Assembly (NCBI GenBank): GCA_002964805.2
Contig: PUDQ02000019.1
Location: 186,001 to 250,000, forward strand
Length of the DNA: 64,000 nucleotides
Direction: 5' to 3'
Origin: Trametes villosa
Taxonomy: Eukaryota > Basidiomycota > Agaricomycetes > Polyporales > Polyporaceae
Positions 22,611-34,160 of this stretch are shown here, piece by piece. The notes under the pieces are model-generated. The model saw only the letters and a list, made by a program, of their open reading frames with translations, had not been told where the DNA came from and did no database searches. Position numbers and translations under genes: made by a program. Every line of letters begins with the position of its first letter. The stretch's first letter is position 1.

Positions 22611-25600
22611 CTGATGAGAGCTCAGGTCCTCGGACGCTCGCGATCACAGGCACGGTCTTTGGGGACTAGGGCTCTGACGTTACGTGTCTCGTCGCTCTAA
22701 AGCGTCAACCGTGCGGGCGCAGCGGTTCGAAGTAGATTCACGGGATCGTCGGTTTGAGGCTGCGATGGGTGGTCGGCCCGCGATCACGCAGGAAGTGATA
22801 ATGACGACCAGCAGTCACCTTCAGACAGCAGCGCAGCGCGAAGAAAGATATGGGTCGTCGGACAGACCTGCGGTAACTTTCGCCACCTCTAATCAGAGGC
22901 GGCGAGCGAGATGGCCATCATTCATATTGCGCATTTCGAGGAGCTGTCGTACGAACCGATGGTGTTGGCCCGGCCCATGATTGGGTTCGGAAACATCAGA
23001 TGTGCGCGGCAAGTCAGATTCCCGCTCAGGTAAGGCGCGCAAGGCATACGAGTCCAAGAAACGCACCTTCCCGGAGTACTGCGGCTTCCACGTAGCAGTC
23101 ACGCCGACACTATATGCGCAGACCTATTTGTTTCGTACCGGCCATGACATGTACGCCACGTTAGCGAGATCAGTGAAAGCACGGGCGATGCTGGAACGTT
23201 GTACTCCGTACCGACAGATGTGAGATGCTGAGGCCTGGAATATGAAGTTGAATGCCGATGCCGATGCAAAGCCGCCGCCGGGTGTCGTCGGAGGACTACC
23301 ACATTCGACGAACTCGAGATCAGCGGCGATGTGCTAATGTCTGTTTGAAACGAACCTTCCCAGCGTGCATCTGCCGCATTGTCATGGGGCAGGTGATGTT
23401 GACTGGCGCCTTGACCGAACTCCCACGCTCCCTGGAGTGGAAGAGTAGTACCGCCTCGCGGATGCAAACTACTCCGTCGACGCTACGCCCATGCGCAATG
23501 AGCGAGCACGCCAACGACGACCGCGTGCGCGAGACCAAGGCAGAAGGTTAGGGGCGACTTTATCATGGGATGCCGATGTCGTTGCTCAATATGTTGCCCA
23601 TAACAAAGGAAGACGCGAGAAGCGGTGATCTTGTTTCTACCACGGCGGGAGCTCGGACTTTGCACCTTGCGGGTGGGTTACCTTCCGTGTCGACCGATGT
23701 ATGAGGCTCTGGTTCTGATACTGAGAAGATTGACCGCAGGTCCATGTGACAGCAACATCACGTACCTGCACCACGGAGCAGCAACTGTGGACTCGACCCC
23801 GACAAAGGCTGCGTAGGAGGTGAATTACTTCCGAGCCCATCGAAGGGCCACACCTCGCCTTGGCGCTTGCTATCAACATCTTCGTCTGATTTGCTCGCAA
23901 GGACAGCACGAAAAGCTCTTCGTTGCCGAGGGAATGGATAGAGCCGGGCCAAGCCTTGTTTCCCGTCCCAGCGCCTTCAACTTCCGTAGTAGCTTAACCC
24001 TGAAAGGTGTAGGTGAGCCCATAAATCAATATCCCGAGATGACCGCAAGTTGACGAACCGCCCATTCAACGAATGCCGCATACCACCATATGCAACCCCG
24101 GGCACAGGTAGACTTTGTCGAGCACCGCATCGCCGACCAGTAATAGCTCACTCACGGTGGCCATGCAAATGAAATTAGAGCGCGCCGCCAGAGCATCCGG
24201 TAGACCCGGCGGGAGCGCGCTGGATGCAGTCTGAGACCGACGGCCCCGGGCAGGAGGCCGCGGGCGATACCCGCCCATCTGCAGAAGCTGATTCGTCAGT
24301 GCGGGGCGCCGTTGCGAGAAAATGGGCCGATGCCAACGTCCGGCAGCTCACCTCGCCCTTCTGGGTGTCCGAAAAACCAATATACTCAAGGCACTCGCGG
24401 CAGCAGCGGGCTGCGGATCGCGTCGTGCCATGTGGCACGACCGCGCAGCGTCTCAGCCGAGTCGGAGAAGTATGGAGGTGAGAAGGTTGTGGGGGATGGG
24501 CGACTCTTGTGACACCTAGCACGGCCCGCTTGTTGCATCCCGACGAAACACCTTCGGTGGTGGCACTACAGCGAGCCTCGCGGGCTCGACAGGGGATAGG
24601 AGAACATCCGATGCAAATCGCGGGGCCCGTCTGGAACCGTGTGGTACGTGACCAGATACCGCTCACCTCGTTTGCGGCTCAGTGGGATGTCGGCGTTCTC
24701 TAGCGCAAACCTTAGGCTCAGCGAAGCCAGATCTTTGGAGAGCATGAAAGGGCGAACGAGAAGAAGGGGGACCAGCGCTGCATCATAGTCGGGCTCTCTT
24801 GCCACGGCGAAAAGGAAACGAACACAAATTCCGATACCGTATTATATCCTCCGTGGCATGAGCACACACGTGCGCCGACCCTAGGCCCACAGAGGACGAG
24901 AGCACCTCGCCCACGCCGCTCAGGGTAAGTCATCGGGTGCCACTACAACGCCAGGAGCGGGATGCCGTAACAGCCTTCTACGCTTCGGCGCGCCGACAAT
25001 CCTCTCTGAATGGCAGCTTCCTCGCGCTTTCTGTAGCTCAGGCTTGAGCCGCATGGGACCGTGTGCGGATTTGGCCTCGACGCAGCTCAGGTGACCAAGC
25101 GTCGGCGACGCCAACCGCTACACAGGTACGCAGCGAGATCTAACCGCTGCAGGCAGTTGTCCAGTCCAGGATATTTACTACCCGTGTTGGTCCATGAGCT
25201 GCTCAACTAGGGGTTGAGAAGGCCATGAGCGACGTGAGATGAATGGCGGGTGCCTGCCGTGGAACTCGGGTGAGGGGAGGGGTGAACTCTGAGTGACAGC
25301 AGCCTTGAACGGCTACTACGCAACCCGGGCGCTCGGCGGTACCTTGTACTCACGCCGCAGTAGCGGTTCACACAACCCGCGAGAGGAGTATGTGGACTTC
25401 CCCGCGCAGGCGTGCGCCCCGCAAAGGCGGCCTCGATCGTCGAAGCCAGGACTCGTGGGTGGGAACGCGCGGCCCTTCTGCGCGGTTCGCGAATAGCCTC
25501 CCGATTCACAGCGCCTGCACGGGTCCCACGCACTGTCTCCGTGGCTAGCCGAAAACACGCCGGAATCGAGCTGTATCTAGCTGCCACGGATGTGCCTGGC

Positions 25601-26613
25601 GGCGTATTTGAAAGAGGTTATGGCGCGCATCGCCTAACTTAGTGCCGCCGACACAGAGTCGTGGCGCCCTTCCTCATTGAAAGGGGATCAGAAGCAGCAC
25701 GCCGCATCACAGTGGTTGACAGGGCCCACATACGTTTTGGAGAGCGCCGACACGACCGCACGCAGGACGTCAACCCTTCTCCCGAGGGACTGGCACAGCA
25801 GCGACACTTCTTGACGTCCCGCCTATGCCTTTATCGCACGAGCCCTGAGGTGTCCTCAGGCGAGAGGACGTGGGGCAAGAGATGATTGTAGTCGCCATAG
25901 CTGTCGTGACGGTTGTCGCTCGGGCGTGGTCGGTGCATCACGTCGTCCGGGTAGGTGCCACAGCCTCGAGAATCGCAGTTCGTCCAAGCACGCAAGCCAG
26001 AAATGTATTCGCCGGGTACGACGACGCGGTCCGAGCGGAGACGGAGGATGTTCATCGAGGGGATGGCGGAGGCGGGGACCATAGGGCGGCGGCGCTGATG
26101 CCTCGATCATGACACGCATGTCGGTATTGGCGGGCGGCGAACAGCAGGCCAGATATGAGAGGGCGTGTCATGGATGCACAACGATCCCAGGATGTTCAGA
26201 AGCTGCGCGAGATCGGGAACAAGAGAATGTGCCCTGCGGCGCTGGGAGAGGCAGCCAGGAGCCCTGCGCGGATAGACAGATCGCAACTGCTTCTCCCGCA
26301 TTTCCTGTGCAGAGCGCGCGGTAACGTTGACGTTGTTGTGCGATCGAAGTTCAGGGACGTCATTCTATCCTCGTCCAAACGCGCCAGATGTATCGAAAGG
26401 CCGACGTGGTCGACACTGAGATGTGGACGCTCTTCCGTTCTACGATAAAGTAAATTGATCGTAAGGGGACAGCCAAGGGCCACTCACCACGAGAAGTGCT
26501 CTTCTTCTAGCGCAGTACAACGCAGACGCAGCAAGAAGCGGTGATATCCCTCCACAGCGCGGTCCGTGCATGCGGAACGAACGCGCAATACCCGATGCCG
26601 GATATGCTAGCTG
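22611..26613. other. Unresolved tract, possible short minus-strand exons
   Basis: No gene model closes. Stretches that look exon-like on the minus strand are near 23102-22893 (HHRFVRQLLEMRNMNDG) and around 24,720-24,580, where RFALENADIPLSRKR is followed by a possible intron and then DGPRDLHRMFSYPLSS. They may belong to one gene with many small exons or to a decayed gene. No catalytic motif or mobile-element end was found. Confidence 0.25.
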
Positions 26614-27822
26614 CTACAGGCTGAACACCGCTCGGGGTCTGAGGCCTATAACCCCGCCGCCCTTGCCATCCCAGCCAGGAATCGCAGCTCGGCACACGGG
26701 ACATCTGTTTATGGATGTCACGCACAGAACACGCATGGCCAGAGTTTCGTGACGCTCACCTTGCAACCATTCTCTCGCCGGCGGGAAGCGTGTATGCGCC
26801 TCGCTGGATCGTGGTCTTCACGGCGGTGAACAAACAACCTCCACAAAGGACGTGCCCGCACGGCGTGATCGTGGCGTAAGTTGGTGGTGCGAAACAGATG
26901 GGGCAGGTATACGAGGCGAGAGGCTCAACCTCCGGCATGGGAGCGGTTCTCGCCTCGGGCGGCGCGGCACGGGTATTAGAAGAGCCTTCAGGAGCGCTGG
27001 AAGAGAGGTCTTGCGCCAGACCGTCGAAAGGCGCAGAGCTAGGTCCTGCGACTGGGGGCGGTGGTGCGTGATGAGGTGAGGGGGAAGCGAGAAGCATTGC
27101 GCTCAGTCCAGCCGTCCCTATGTGATTCGGGGTGAACGTCGCGTCCAGCACGCGCGCGCTGCTACTCTCTCCGGGCGCGCTCTCGACGTTGTGATGCGCA
27201 GCAGGAGCGCGTGATAAGGTTTCGGCCATCATGCGTTCGAACGCTGTCTTTGGATCTTCCTCAGGATTCGGGAGCCCATGAAGCAATTGAGCGTCCTGGG
27301 CCAACATGTGAGCGTTCTCCGGCATATCTTAAACTCCCAGCTTACTCCGGAGTCGATGAGTGCAGACACCGCCTCTTCATCCGGCGTATCGCAGCAGGGT
27401 GTCAATGGCGAGCCGAGGTCGGCTGTAGTAGAGGTGAGCGGAGGTGACTCTCCGTTCATCGTCGCCAGCTGCCCTTCCATTGTCTGCTCGAGCGAGGGGG
27501 GTGTATGCGACCGTATTCGTTCCCTCGGTACTTCTGAATCACTTACTTGACCTTGGTTGGTCTCCCTATTGAACATAGCATCCTCTGCAGATATCGGCTC
27601 GTGGGGAGGAGTGGCGGCCCTCGGTTCGCGGGAATTGGGGTACAAAGACAGTGGGTTGTTCACAATAGATTGGGACCGAGAGCGAGAAGCCGATGCTGTA
27701 GAGGCTCGCGAGCTACCAGCAGACGAGCGAGCCTGTGCGCGACGGGGACGGAGCGATCGTGTCGAGACAGTCGTCGGCGGTGGCAGAGGCGCAGGAGGAG
27801 AGGAACGCGTCAGGTCTTGCAT
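26614..27822 (-). CDS. RING-finger protein, probable E3 ubiquitin ligase
   Basis: Likely ubiquitin ligase of the RING-HC class (367 residues). Exons on the minus strand: 27822-27346, 27295-26760, 26704-26614; the second intron splits the RING itself and splicing is required to restore it. The C3HC4 pattern near the C-terminus reads CPIC, X11, CGHVLCGGC, about 24 residues, then CPVC, so all eight zinc ligands are present; the spacing before the last CXXC is longer than usual. The N-terminal two thirds are low-complexity Ser/Pro/Arg-rich with repeated Thr-Pro sites and no second domain. A C-terminal RING behind a disordered acidic/Ser-rich arm resembles Slx8/RNF4-type SUMO-targeted ligases, but I cannot identify SUMO-interacting motifs with confidence. 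The frame extends three codons upstream but starts with GTG, so the ATG at 27822 is preferred. Confidence 0.75.
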
Positions 27823-28774
27823 ATTTGGCACGTCGCTGAGATCCGATTCGTCGTAAACGAGATGATATTGTGGGTGAGGGCAGTATACAGTACGCGCAGA
27901 GGGCTAGAACGCGAGGAGAATTGCGAGCCTTTGCAGAGGATGAGGGCGAGAGACAAGGAGCGCGCAGGGAAAAACGGACCAGGTAGCGCCCGGCCCTTGA
28001 TCGGCCCGGGCATCCGGCTGCTATCCGCGACGAAAGGCATTGGCTTTCTGGGACGATCCACCACCATCGGCGACCCCTTTCCTAGCTTGGGCTTACTTAG
28101 GAACCCCTTGCGCGTCTTGAACTCCCGGAAGAACAAGGACGAACATTTTCTGGGCAGCTAGAGTGGCAAGCGAATTGCTACTCACACTGCAATTCCCCTT
28201 AGCCTGTGCAATGTCACCCTGGGAGTAGTCGACGCTGAGCACACGCACTTGAACTCAAGTTTGAACCCCCTCAGATTTTCTCAGAAGACGGAGGCCCCTC
28301 AATATCGTCGGGCAACAAAGTATCTCGATTCTTATGGTGCGTACGGCGCTTTGCGTCGCAACCCTTGTGGTAATGCACTCAGCCACTTTTTAGACGAGCT
28401 AATTTGAGCCCCGCAGTCTCCTGAGAACATCTCGTGGAGGCCTGCGGTACCTCTCGAGGCCCTTGCAGCGACATACGCCTGGGTGTCCTGCTTTTAGCGC
28501 TCGGCGTTGAGTAGAATGTGACTCCTCCGTCACAGAGATCACGCGTACTTGCCACGTGTTTCGCGCGGCTTAGCCACCTCTCACGAACAATGGGATCAAG
28601 TTCGCGGCTCAAAAGTGTTCAACCACGGTGCTTTGCGGCGGCATCCGCTCTCCTCCCTTCTTCCTCGTCCTCGGGGGCGACCAGGCTACCCCGCGTCCCT
28701 GGCCTTGCTGCCTCCGCTGCCCTTCCGTACAAAACGCGCGACGACCTCTGACGAACTCACGACATTCATTCCAG
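27823..28774. other. Intergenic between divergent genes
   Basis: Shared upstream region of the RING gene (minus) and the orphan gene at 28775 (plus). An acceptor-like CATTCCAG touches the ATG at 28775, so an untranslated or short first exon may lie near 28,520-28,750. Confidence 0.4.
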
Positions 28775-29605
28775 ATGCCTCTCCGGAACACAACTAAATA
28801 TACCGACGAGAACAGTGCTACTTGCTTCGAGTCTTCGAAGGAAAATCAGGCACTCCGTGCTCACTGCGAAGATACATACCAGTTTACTGACGAAAATACC
28901 CTTACTCCTGCGGGTACCAGTCTCAGCAGTACGTGTTAGCTTGCCGGGTCTACTGTTTGCCTTGCTAACAACGCTCGTTGCACAGATGAGCTCAAAAGCG
29001 CCGACGAACGTATATGTGACGCGCCTCTAATCGTAGTTATACCTACCGGTTTTCAAGTTGAACCTGCTGGCGCTGCTCGAGGTCCGTCGTGGCGCCAGAT
29101 CATGTAACTTTCCCCCCACTCATCTCGGACATGCGTACAGCGCAATTTCCGCTCGTCGACTCTTCTCCGGTCGGTCTCAATGAAAAATTCGACGATATAC
29201 CGCAGCCGGGTACGCACTTCGTTCACTATTCGCATCCGGTATCTGACGACTGCCTTACGAATCATAGTCTTCGCGAACAAGCTGCCAGCGACCAACGTCC
29301 CTTCGGCATGCCAGGAGGAGGACGACTGCGAGGGCTGCGATACGTCCTTCTGGTCGAGTAGGCACAGTGATGACGATGACGACGCCGCGAGCGCGAGCGC
29401 GAGCCGGGACTCGGAGCTCAACTTCCGCTCGGAGCTGTTCTTCCAGGAAGAGGAGTCGAGCCGTGCCAGCCACACGTTCGACCCGGACTTCCCCTCGGAC
29501 ACTTTGTATCCTTCGGGCGTCGATGCGTATGCCGAACAAATAGCGCCCTCTCTGGCGGCTCGGCGTAAGATCGCCACTCTCATCCCGCTCACGCCCCGAG
29601 ACTGA
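28775..29605 (+). CDS. Orphan acidic protein, four phase-1 exons
   Basis: Hypothetical 218-residue protein, no recognised family. Exons: 28775-28928, 28986-29081, 29141-29209, 29268-29605. All three introns are phase 1 and GT-AG; exons 2 and 3 are 96 and 69 nt. The N-terminus is polar (TKYTDENSATCFESSKE). The last exon is acidic, with two CXXC-like spaced cysteines (EDDCEGCDTSFW), an Asp run followed by alternating Ala-Ser, and Phe/Asp-rich sequence (ELNFRSELFFQEEE). The exon layout and acidic/aromatic character recall the gene at 10319-11479, but I see no alignable sequence. Confidence 0.6.
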
Positions 29606-30242
29606 TGCCACTCCCAGCACGCTCTCCAGAGCAGCCGCCACCTGCGCGCCTCGTACCTATCAAGTATTTCCAGGTGTGCGACCACTCCTTCAACGGCCCC
29701 ACCCTCCGCATGAGGCGCCTCTTCTACCTGCGCCAGATGCAGTACGTGCGCCATTCGCGCCTCCGTTCGTTCGCAACACTGACGCGGCCCACCCACGCAG
29801 CGTTCTCATGGAGCTGGGGCGGATCGACGCGTTCGGCCACGGACGCCCTGTGATCCATCCCGTGCTTCACATGGTGCCGCCGTCTCGCGGACTGGGCTGG
29901 GCGGCCGAGCGCGGGGTCGTCGGCGGGTGAATACGCGTCGACCGGGGAGAGCCACTGCGAGGCGGCGGCGAACGACTACCGCGATCCCGAGAGCGCGGTC
30001 GCTGACGTTCTGTAGGGTACATACAACCTGCCATCTGTAAGTACATGTAGCATACAGAATGAGGCCTTGAATGGCGACGGGATGCTAGCCCTTGTCGCTC
30101 CATCGAACAGGTCGTCTACTGGCCAGTATTGCCCCGATCTTCAGTCTGAGAGTACAACGCGCCTTGAATACGAAACCCGTAGTAGGATACTACCCCGCCT
30201 CGGTGGGGTGCTGGTAGGTGACGGGACTCTGTGTTCCACTGT
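29606..30242. other. Non-coding start of the duplicated block
   Basis: From about 29,697 this region is homologous to 40,976-41,600; both contain CATGTAGCATACAGAATGA and similar flanks. I see no gene in either copy. Confidence 0.5.
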
Positions 30243-31968
30243 TCATCGGCGGCGCCGGTGGGAGGCGACAGTACTCGATTCAAACGCCATACTAAGATAC
30301 GTGAGCTGACAGTCCTGTACAGGGATCAATCGCATAGGCACATACGGATAGCCGTCGATGAGTTCGTAGTCATCCGTGCATGCGAGATTGACGCTGTCGC
30401 CGGAAGTCGCATCGCGGAAGATACGATATGGCCGCCACCGGTTGCCGCCCCGGGCGCGTTTCAAAATGCACAGAAACCGAACCGTCGGGCTGAGCGGCTG
30501 CACCAAAAGTTTGTAGTCTCCCCTGGGTTCATCGTTATGCGTGTACTGGTAGTCGAGGTAGACCCGCAGGAGTCGAAGACAGGATAGTGGGGCGAGGGCG
30601 CTTCCGAGGTCTGCCTGTGGGGCAGACAGTCAGCGTGGCCGCATGCGAGGGTTCGGTCTGCTTACCAATGACACCGGGAAAGGCTCTGATCCTTTGTGGT
30701 ACCGCAGGAGCTGTAGGAAGGTGAGCGCTGGGGATGCGCTTGCTATGTGGCGCAGGAGCCTGGCGTCGTCGTCTGAAGCCTCGAATTCGATGTCGAGGTG
30801 CCGAAGGTGGTTGAGAGATGAGCCGCACCGGCGCAGAATACGGAGCATTGTCGTGGATGAGAGTAAAGATGACGACCACCCGTGCGAATCCATGAACCAA
30901 CCCTCCCCATACCGTTTGGAATCCAAAGCTATGTAGTGTCGAGGAAGGCACCGGAAGGTAAGCTGCCGGAGACTCTCGGGCAAGTGGGCATAGAACTCGT
31001 CGTCCGGATGGGGGTAGGAGACCGTCAGGACCTCCAGATTCGGCCATGGACAGTCGCCCGTCCAGCCAGGAGGGCACAGTCGTTGCGGGTCAGTGCCGAT
31101 TGGCTGCCCCAGCTCGAGCTTGAGAATGCGAAGGTTGGGCATTCGCGCGAAGATGTAGACCGCGAAAGTGTCAGATGAGCACAGCGGGTCTCCGCGAAGG
31201 ATCAGCTCGCGGAGGGAGGGCCAGTCATTGGTTGCAAAGGTCTGCAAGGGTACAGTCTCACTCGGCATCTCTATGACTCGAAGGGAGTGGTGGGCCTGCT
31301 CGAATATGCGGGATGTGACATCTTCTTCGTTCGATACGCACGAGTAGTCGTCATAGCACCGTAGAGGTCGGCGGAATGAAGTGAGTGGGGCAACCGGGTC
31401 GGTCATGCGGAGATATTTGGGAAAGCTGGGGTCTTCGACGACGTGCAGGAAGATCGAACGGCCAAACTGGACAGAGCTGAGCTGAGGAGTAGCGAGGATG
31501 GCGTTGAAGATCCAGAACGGCATGCCCCCGTTATAGCTGAAGTCGACGATGAGGTTCCGTAGTCGCGTCATTGCACGCAAAGCGTCGAGCAGGAACTGGT
31601 TGTCGGGACTGCTATACGCGGGACTACGTGCGCGGTAGTGTTGTCTGGTGCGGGGAGGAGCGAAGTAGCAATCCCTGGTGAACTTCAGCGTCCTGTCATC
31701 GGATGAGTACTCCAGTCCAGGAGATATCACCGCTCCTGACTCACAGAACGTATGGCCTGATACTGTCAGGGACGAAGTCTTCCGGGGTGAAATGCTTCGG
31801 CCAAAGACAGATTGTCAAGAAGAGTATGGGCATGGACAGTTCGCGAATCCAGCGGCACGTGGAGGAAAGCTGTCCCAGGCATCGCTGATCAGCGACGAGT
31901 CTAAATATGACGACAAGCACGTCAGCATCAAGCGTGAGCAAATTTCCCGAGGATGCTTGCGACGACAT
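30243..31968 (-). CDS. F-box protein, paralogue 1
   Basis: Putative SCF adaptor of 540 residues. Exons on the minus strand: 31968-31745, 31692-30666, 30614-30243; introns are 52 nt and 51 nt, GT-AG. An F-box-like motif at residues 11-50 (LDADVLVVIFRLV, then STCRWIRELSMPILF) is followed by about 450 residues with weak leucine-rich periodicity (NLRILKLELG, NLEVLTVSYP, LRHLDIEFEA), a probable target-binding solenoid. Its closest relative is the copy at 41613-43270. A third, more distant relative is at 39110-40869. Where paralogue 2 stops after IPAQD, this copy has TGT instead of TGA and continues for 21 more residues ending in HRRRR. A transposon lies 13 bp upstream of the ATG. Confidence 0.75.
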
Positions 31969-31981
31969 GGTAGGCGAGAAG

Positions 31982-32668
31982 TAGTCTCGTAACCAGACCT
32001 TAGAGAGGCGCTCCTTTTTGGGACACGGCGGAGTGCGAAACCGGAGACAGGAGAGCGCTCTCTAAGGTCTGGTGTCTTTCGTATAGAGGGGTAGGGGGTT
32101 GTCACGCCCGTGCGTCATCGAAGCCTGCCAACGCGTCGAACGCCTCCGCGCGTCCCAATCGAGCACTCGCCTCGCGCGGTTGTGAGCCTCGCGCGACGTT
32201 CCCTCGTGAATCTCTTTCGCCACCGAGCGGTGTAATCATGGGTATGCCTTCGCTTCATGCACGCGGATTATACACCGCAAGATGGGAATTTTTGTGCATA
32301 TATTCACCTCGCGCCCGCTAATATGAGCTTGTGCATCCCACAGGGCTGGCAAATCACCATCCAGCACCATCGCGCGACCTCGCGCGAGGTAAGTAATGAT
32401 GCGCATTCTATTCTAGCTCTCGCGCGGCTTGTGCGCGCGCTGTGCGCCATGCTCTACGGAGAGATGTCCACAACGGCGAGCAGACCGTGCTGGAGTTGGC
32501 CGCCTTCGCGCGCACGTCGAAGTGGAGCGAATGTGACCGAGTGTGATTTAGTGACAACCCCCTACCCCTCTATACGAAAGACACCAGACGGTATAGGGGG
32601 GTCCTCTGCTCGGTGTTCTGTCCGTCCCGTTTTGGAAGGACCCCGCATACCGGCTGGTGACGAGACTA
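31982..32668. mobile_element. TIR transposon/MITE with 9-bp target duplication and hairpin arms
   Basis: A 687-bp non-coding insertion. Ends are TAGTCTCGTAACCAG and, inverted, TAGTCTCGTCACCAG, flanked by GGCGAGAAG on both sides (31973-31981 and 32669-32677). The matching site in the duplicated block (near 43,275) is uninterrupted, so insertion is shown directly. About 85 bases in, both arms share a perfect 39-bp inverted repeat (32067-32105 and 32551-32589). Between outer and inner repeats each arm contains its own hairpin, with different stem sequences. A 9-bp duplication and long structured arms suggest a Mutator-like non-autonomous element; that superfamily call is inference. Confidence 0.85.
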
Positions 32669-32981
32669 GGCGAGAAGGATTCGGCGCGGGGGCAGATAGG
32701 GGCGGATACTCTCTGGTAAGTATCTACAAAGAGCATGTAAGGCGAAGGTTAGCATGTTCACACTCCGAAGGTTGCCTATCATACTCCGAAAGTGGCTGTG
32801 AGCAGGCTGTTATGTAGATGTCTGGCGTTAATGCGAGCGCTCAGTGGAGCTTCTGCGACCGCAACCGCAACCGCTACGGGCCACCGAACCAGCACCCCGT
32901 CGTAGCACTGTGCGCATTAGATACTGGGTAAACACTCAAGAACAGCTCTGGCGCGCGCAGGAGTTTTCCGGTCAAGGTGAG

Positions 32982-33689
32982 TGATGATGGGGAGTCTGAG
33001 TGGCTGGGCGGGTACGACGCGTTCGTCGCGTCGGCCTCAGCAGCGCTCGGGCTCCGGTCGGGTTCCCTTCTCGATCCCTAGTACATTTACCCCCTCTTTT
33101 TACCCTCATCTCATTCGTTACGACTCGCCTCACCCCACCGACGCTCTAGTCAGCTCGCGCCGCGCCCACTCTGGGCACGGCGGGCGCAGCGGTGAAGCAC
33201 AGTCCCGCCGACGCCACCGGCACGTGACCGCGCCCGCCTCTGTCGCGCCGTACATAGCGCCGACTCTCTACTGTACTCCCGACTCTTTTCACGATCGCGA
33301 CGCTCGCGCCTTCGGTTTTTAGGCCCGAGTCGGCATATCCGACTCCCAGTATATAGGCTTGTAGCACGCACCGTCGAATTCCAGCTTCGCATTCCCCCTC
33401 TCGAGCACAGTCCGACTTCGCACCGCAAGTCTCGTTCTCGACGCGATCGCTCACCCATCGCCTTCGTACCTCGCGCTCCGCCACTCGCCCGCCGTCCCTC
33501 GCCGTCTTCGCTATTCACGCCGTCTGTCTCAGCCCGTGCGCTGGCTCTTCGCTTTGTCTAGATTGTTTCTAGGCGACTACTACAGGTCTGTCTATAGGCC
33601 TCTTCCTTCTCTTCCTCCTCCTCTGTGCCTGCCGACGCTCTCGCCTCGCCTTCTACCTTGGACCAGGCGGCAGGTCTAGGTTAGTATCA
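32982..33689 (+). mobile_element. Solo LTR, 708 bp
   Basis: Begins TGATGATGG, ends GTATCA, and is flanked by the 5-bp direct repeat GTGAG (32977-32981 and 33690-33694). The paralogous locus near 43,620 reads straight through. TG...CA ends plus a 5-bp duplication define an LTR of a Ty1/copia- or Ty3-type retrotransposon; the internal part is gone, as after recombination between two LTRs. A TATA-like AGTATATAGG at about 33,348 fits a transcription start inside the LTR in plus orientation, which points toward the kinase gene. Confidence 0.85.
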
Positions 33690-33694
33690 GTGAG

Positions 33695-34160
33695 AACGCG
33701 CGGGCAGATTGACGCTGTCGCGGATCGCGTACCACTAGTACTAACAGCTTGAACAACTAGGGATAGGAACTATTGTGTGTATGATGCTCGTGTCAGGCCG
33801 TCTAGCATACTAAAGAGAGATGCTCTGCTTGGGACTTGAGATATGTAGATTGTCTAGCGAAGTTGCTCATATACGCACAGGGCAACGTTTTGTCACAGGT
33901 GTGGCATCTAGCCCTGACGAGCAGTCCTGACCTTCAACTCCGAAGCACGACAATTTGCATCTCCCATCGGTGAGTCTATGCACAGTTATATCCGTCAAAG
34001 ACGCATATTGTTGACGGGAGACTCCGACGGCTCTATCACCATGCGTGGCTCACGCACATACCTCTCGTGGTCGGCGCTTGGGCAGACCCCTCTCTCTTCT
34101 TTGTTCATCTTAAACACCGCGGCCACACTCAGAAATCGACCACAGGAGAAGAACTATAAG
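33695..34160. other. Upstream region of the kinase gene
   Basis: Homologous to 43,625-43,990. An in-frame ATG at 33978 would extend the kinase by 61 codons, but the same reading in the other copy is broken by a one-base deletion and stop, so I treat this as non-coding. Confidence 0.45.

Noticed and set aside
24175..24805. Possible cytochrome P450 (ETLR ... PLLPR)
   Set aside because: No heme-binding FxxGxxxC and no I-helix motif; the apparent K-helix spacing is wrong.
33978..34160. Upstream 61-codon extension of the kinase
   Set aside because: The homologous stretch in the right duplicated copy is broken by a one-base deletion and stop, and the extension has no kinase-family features.
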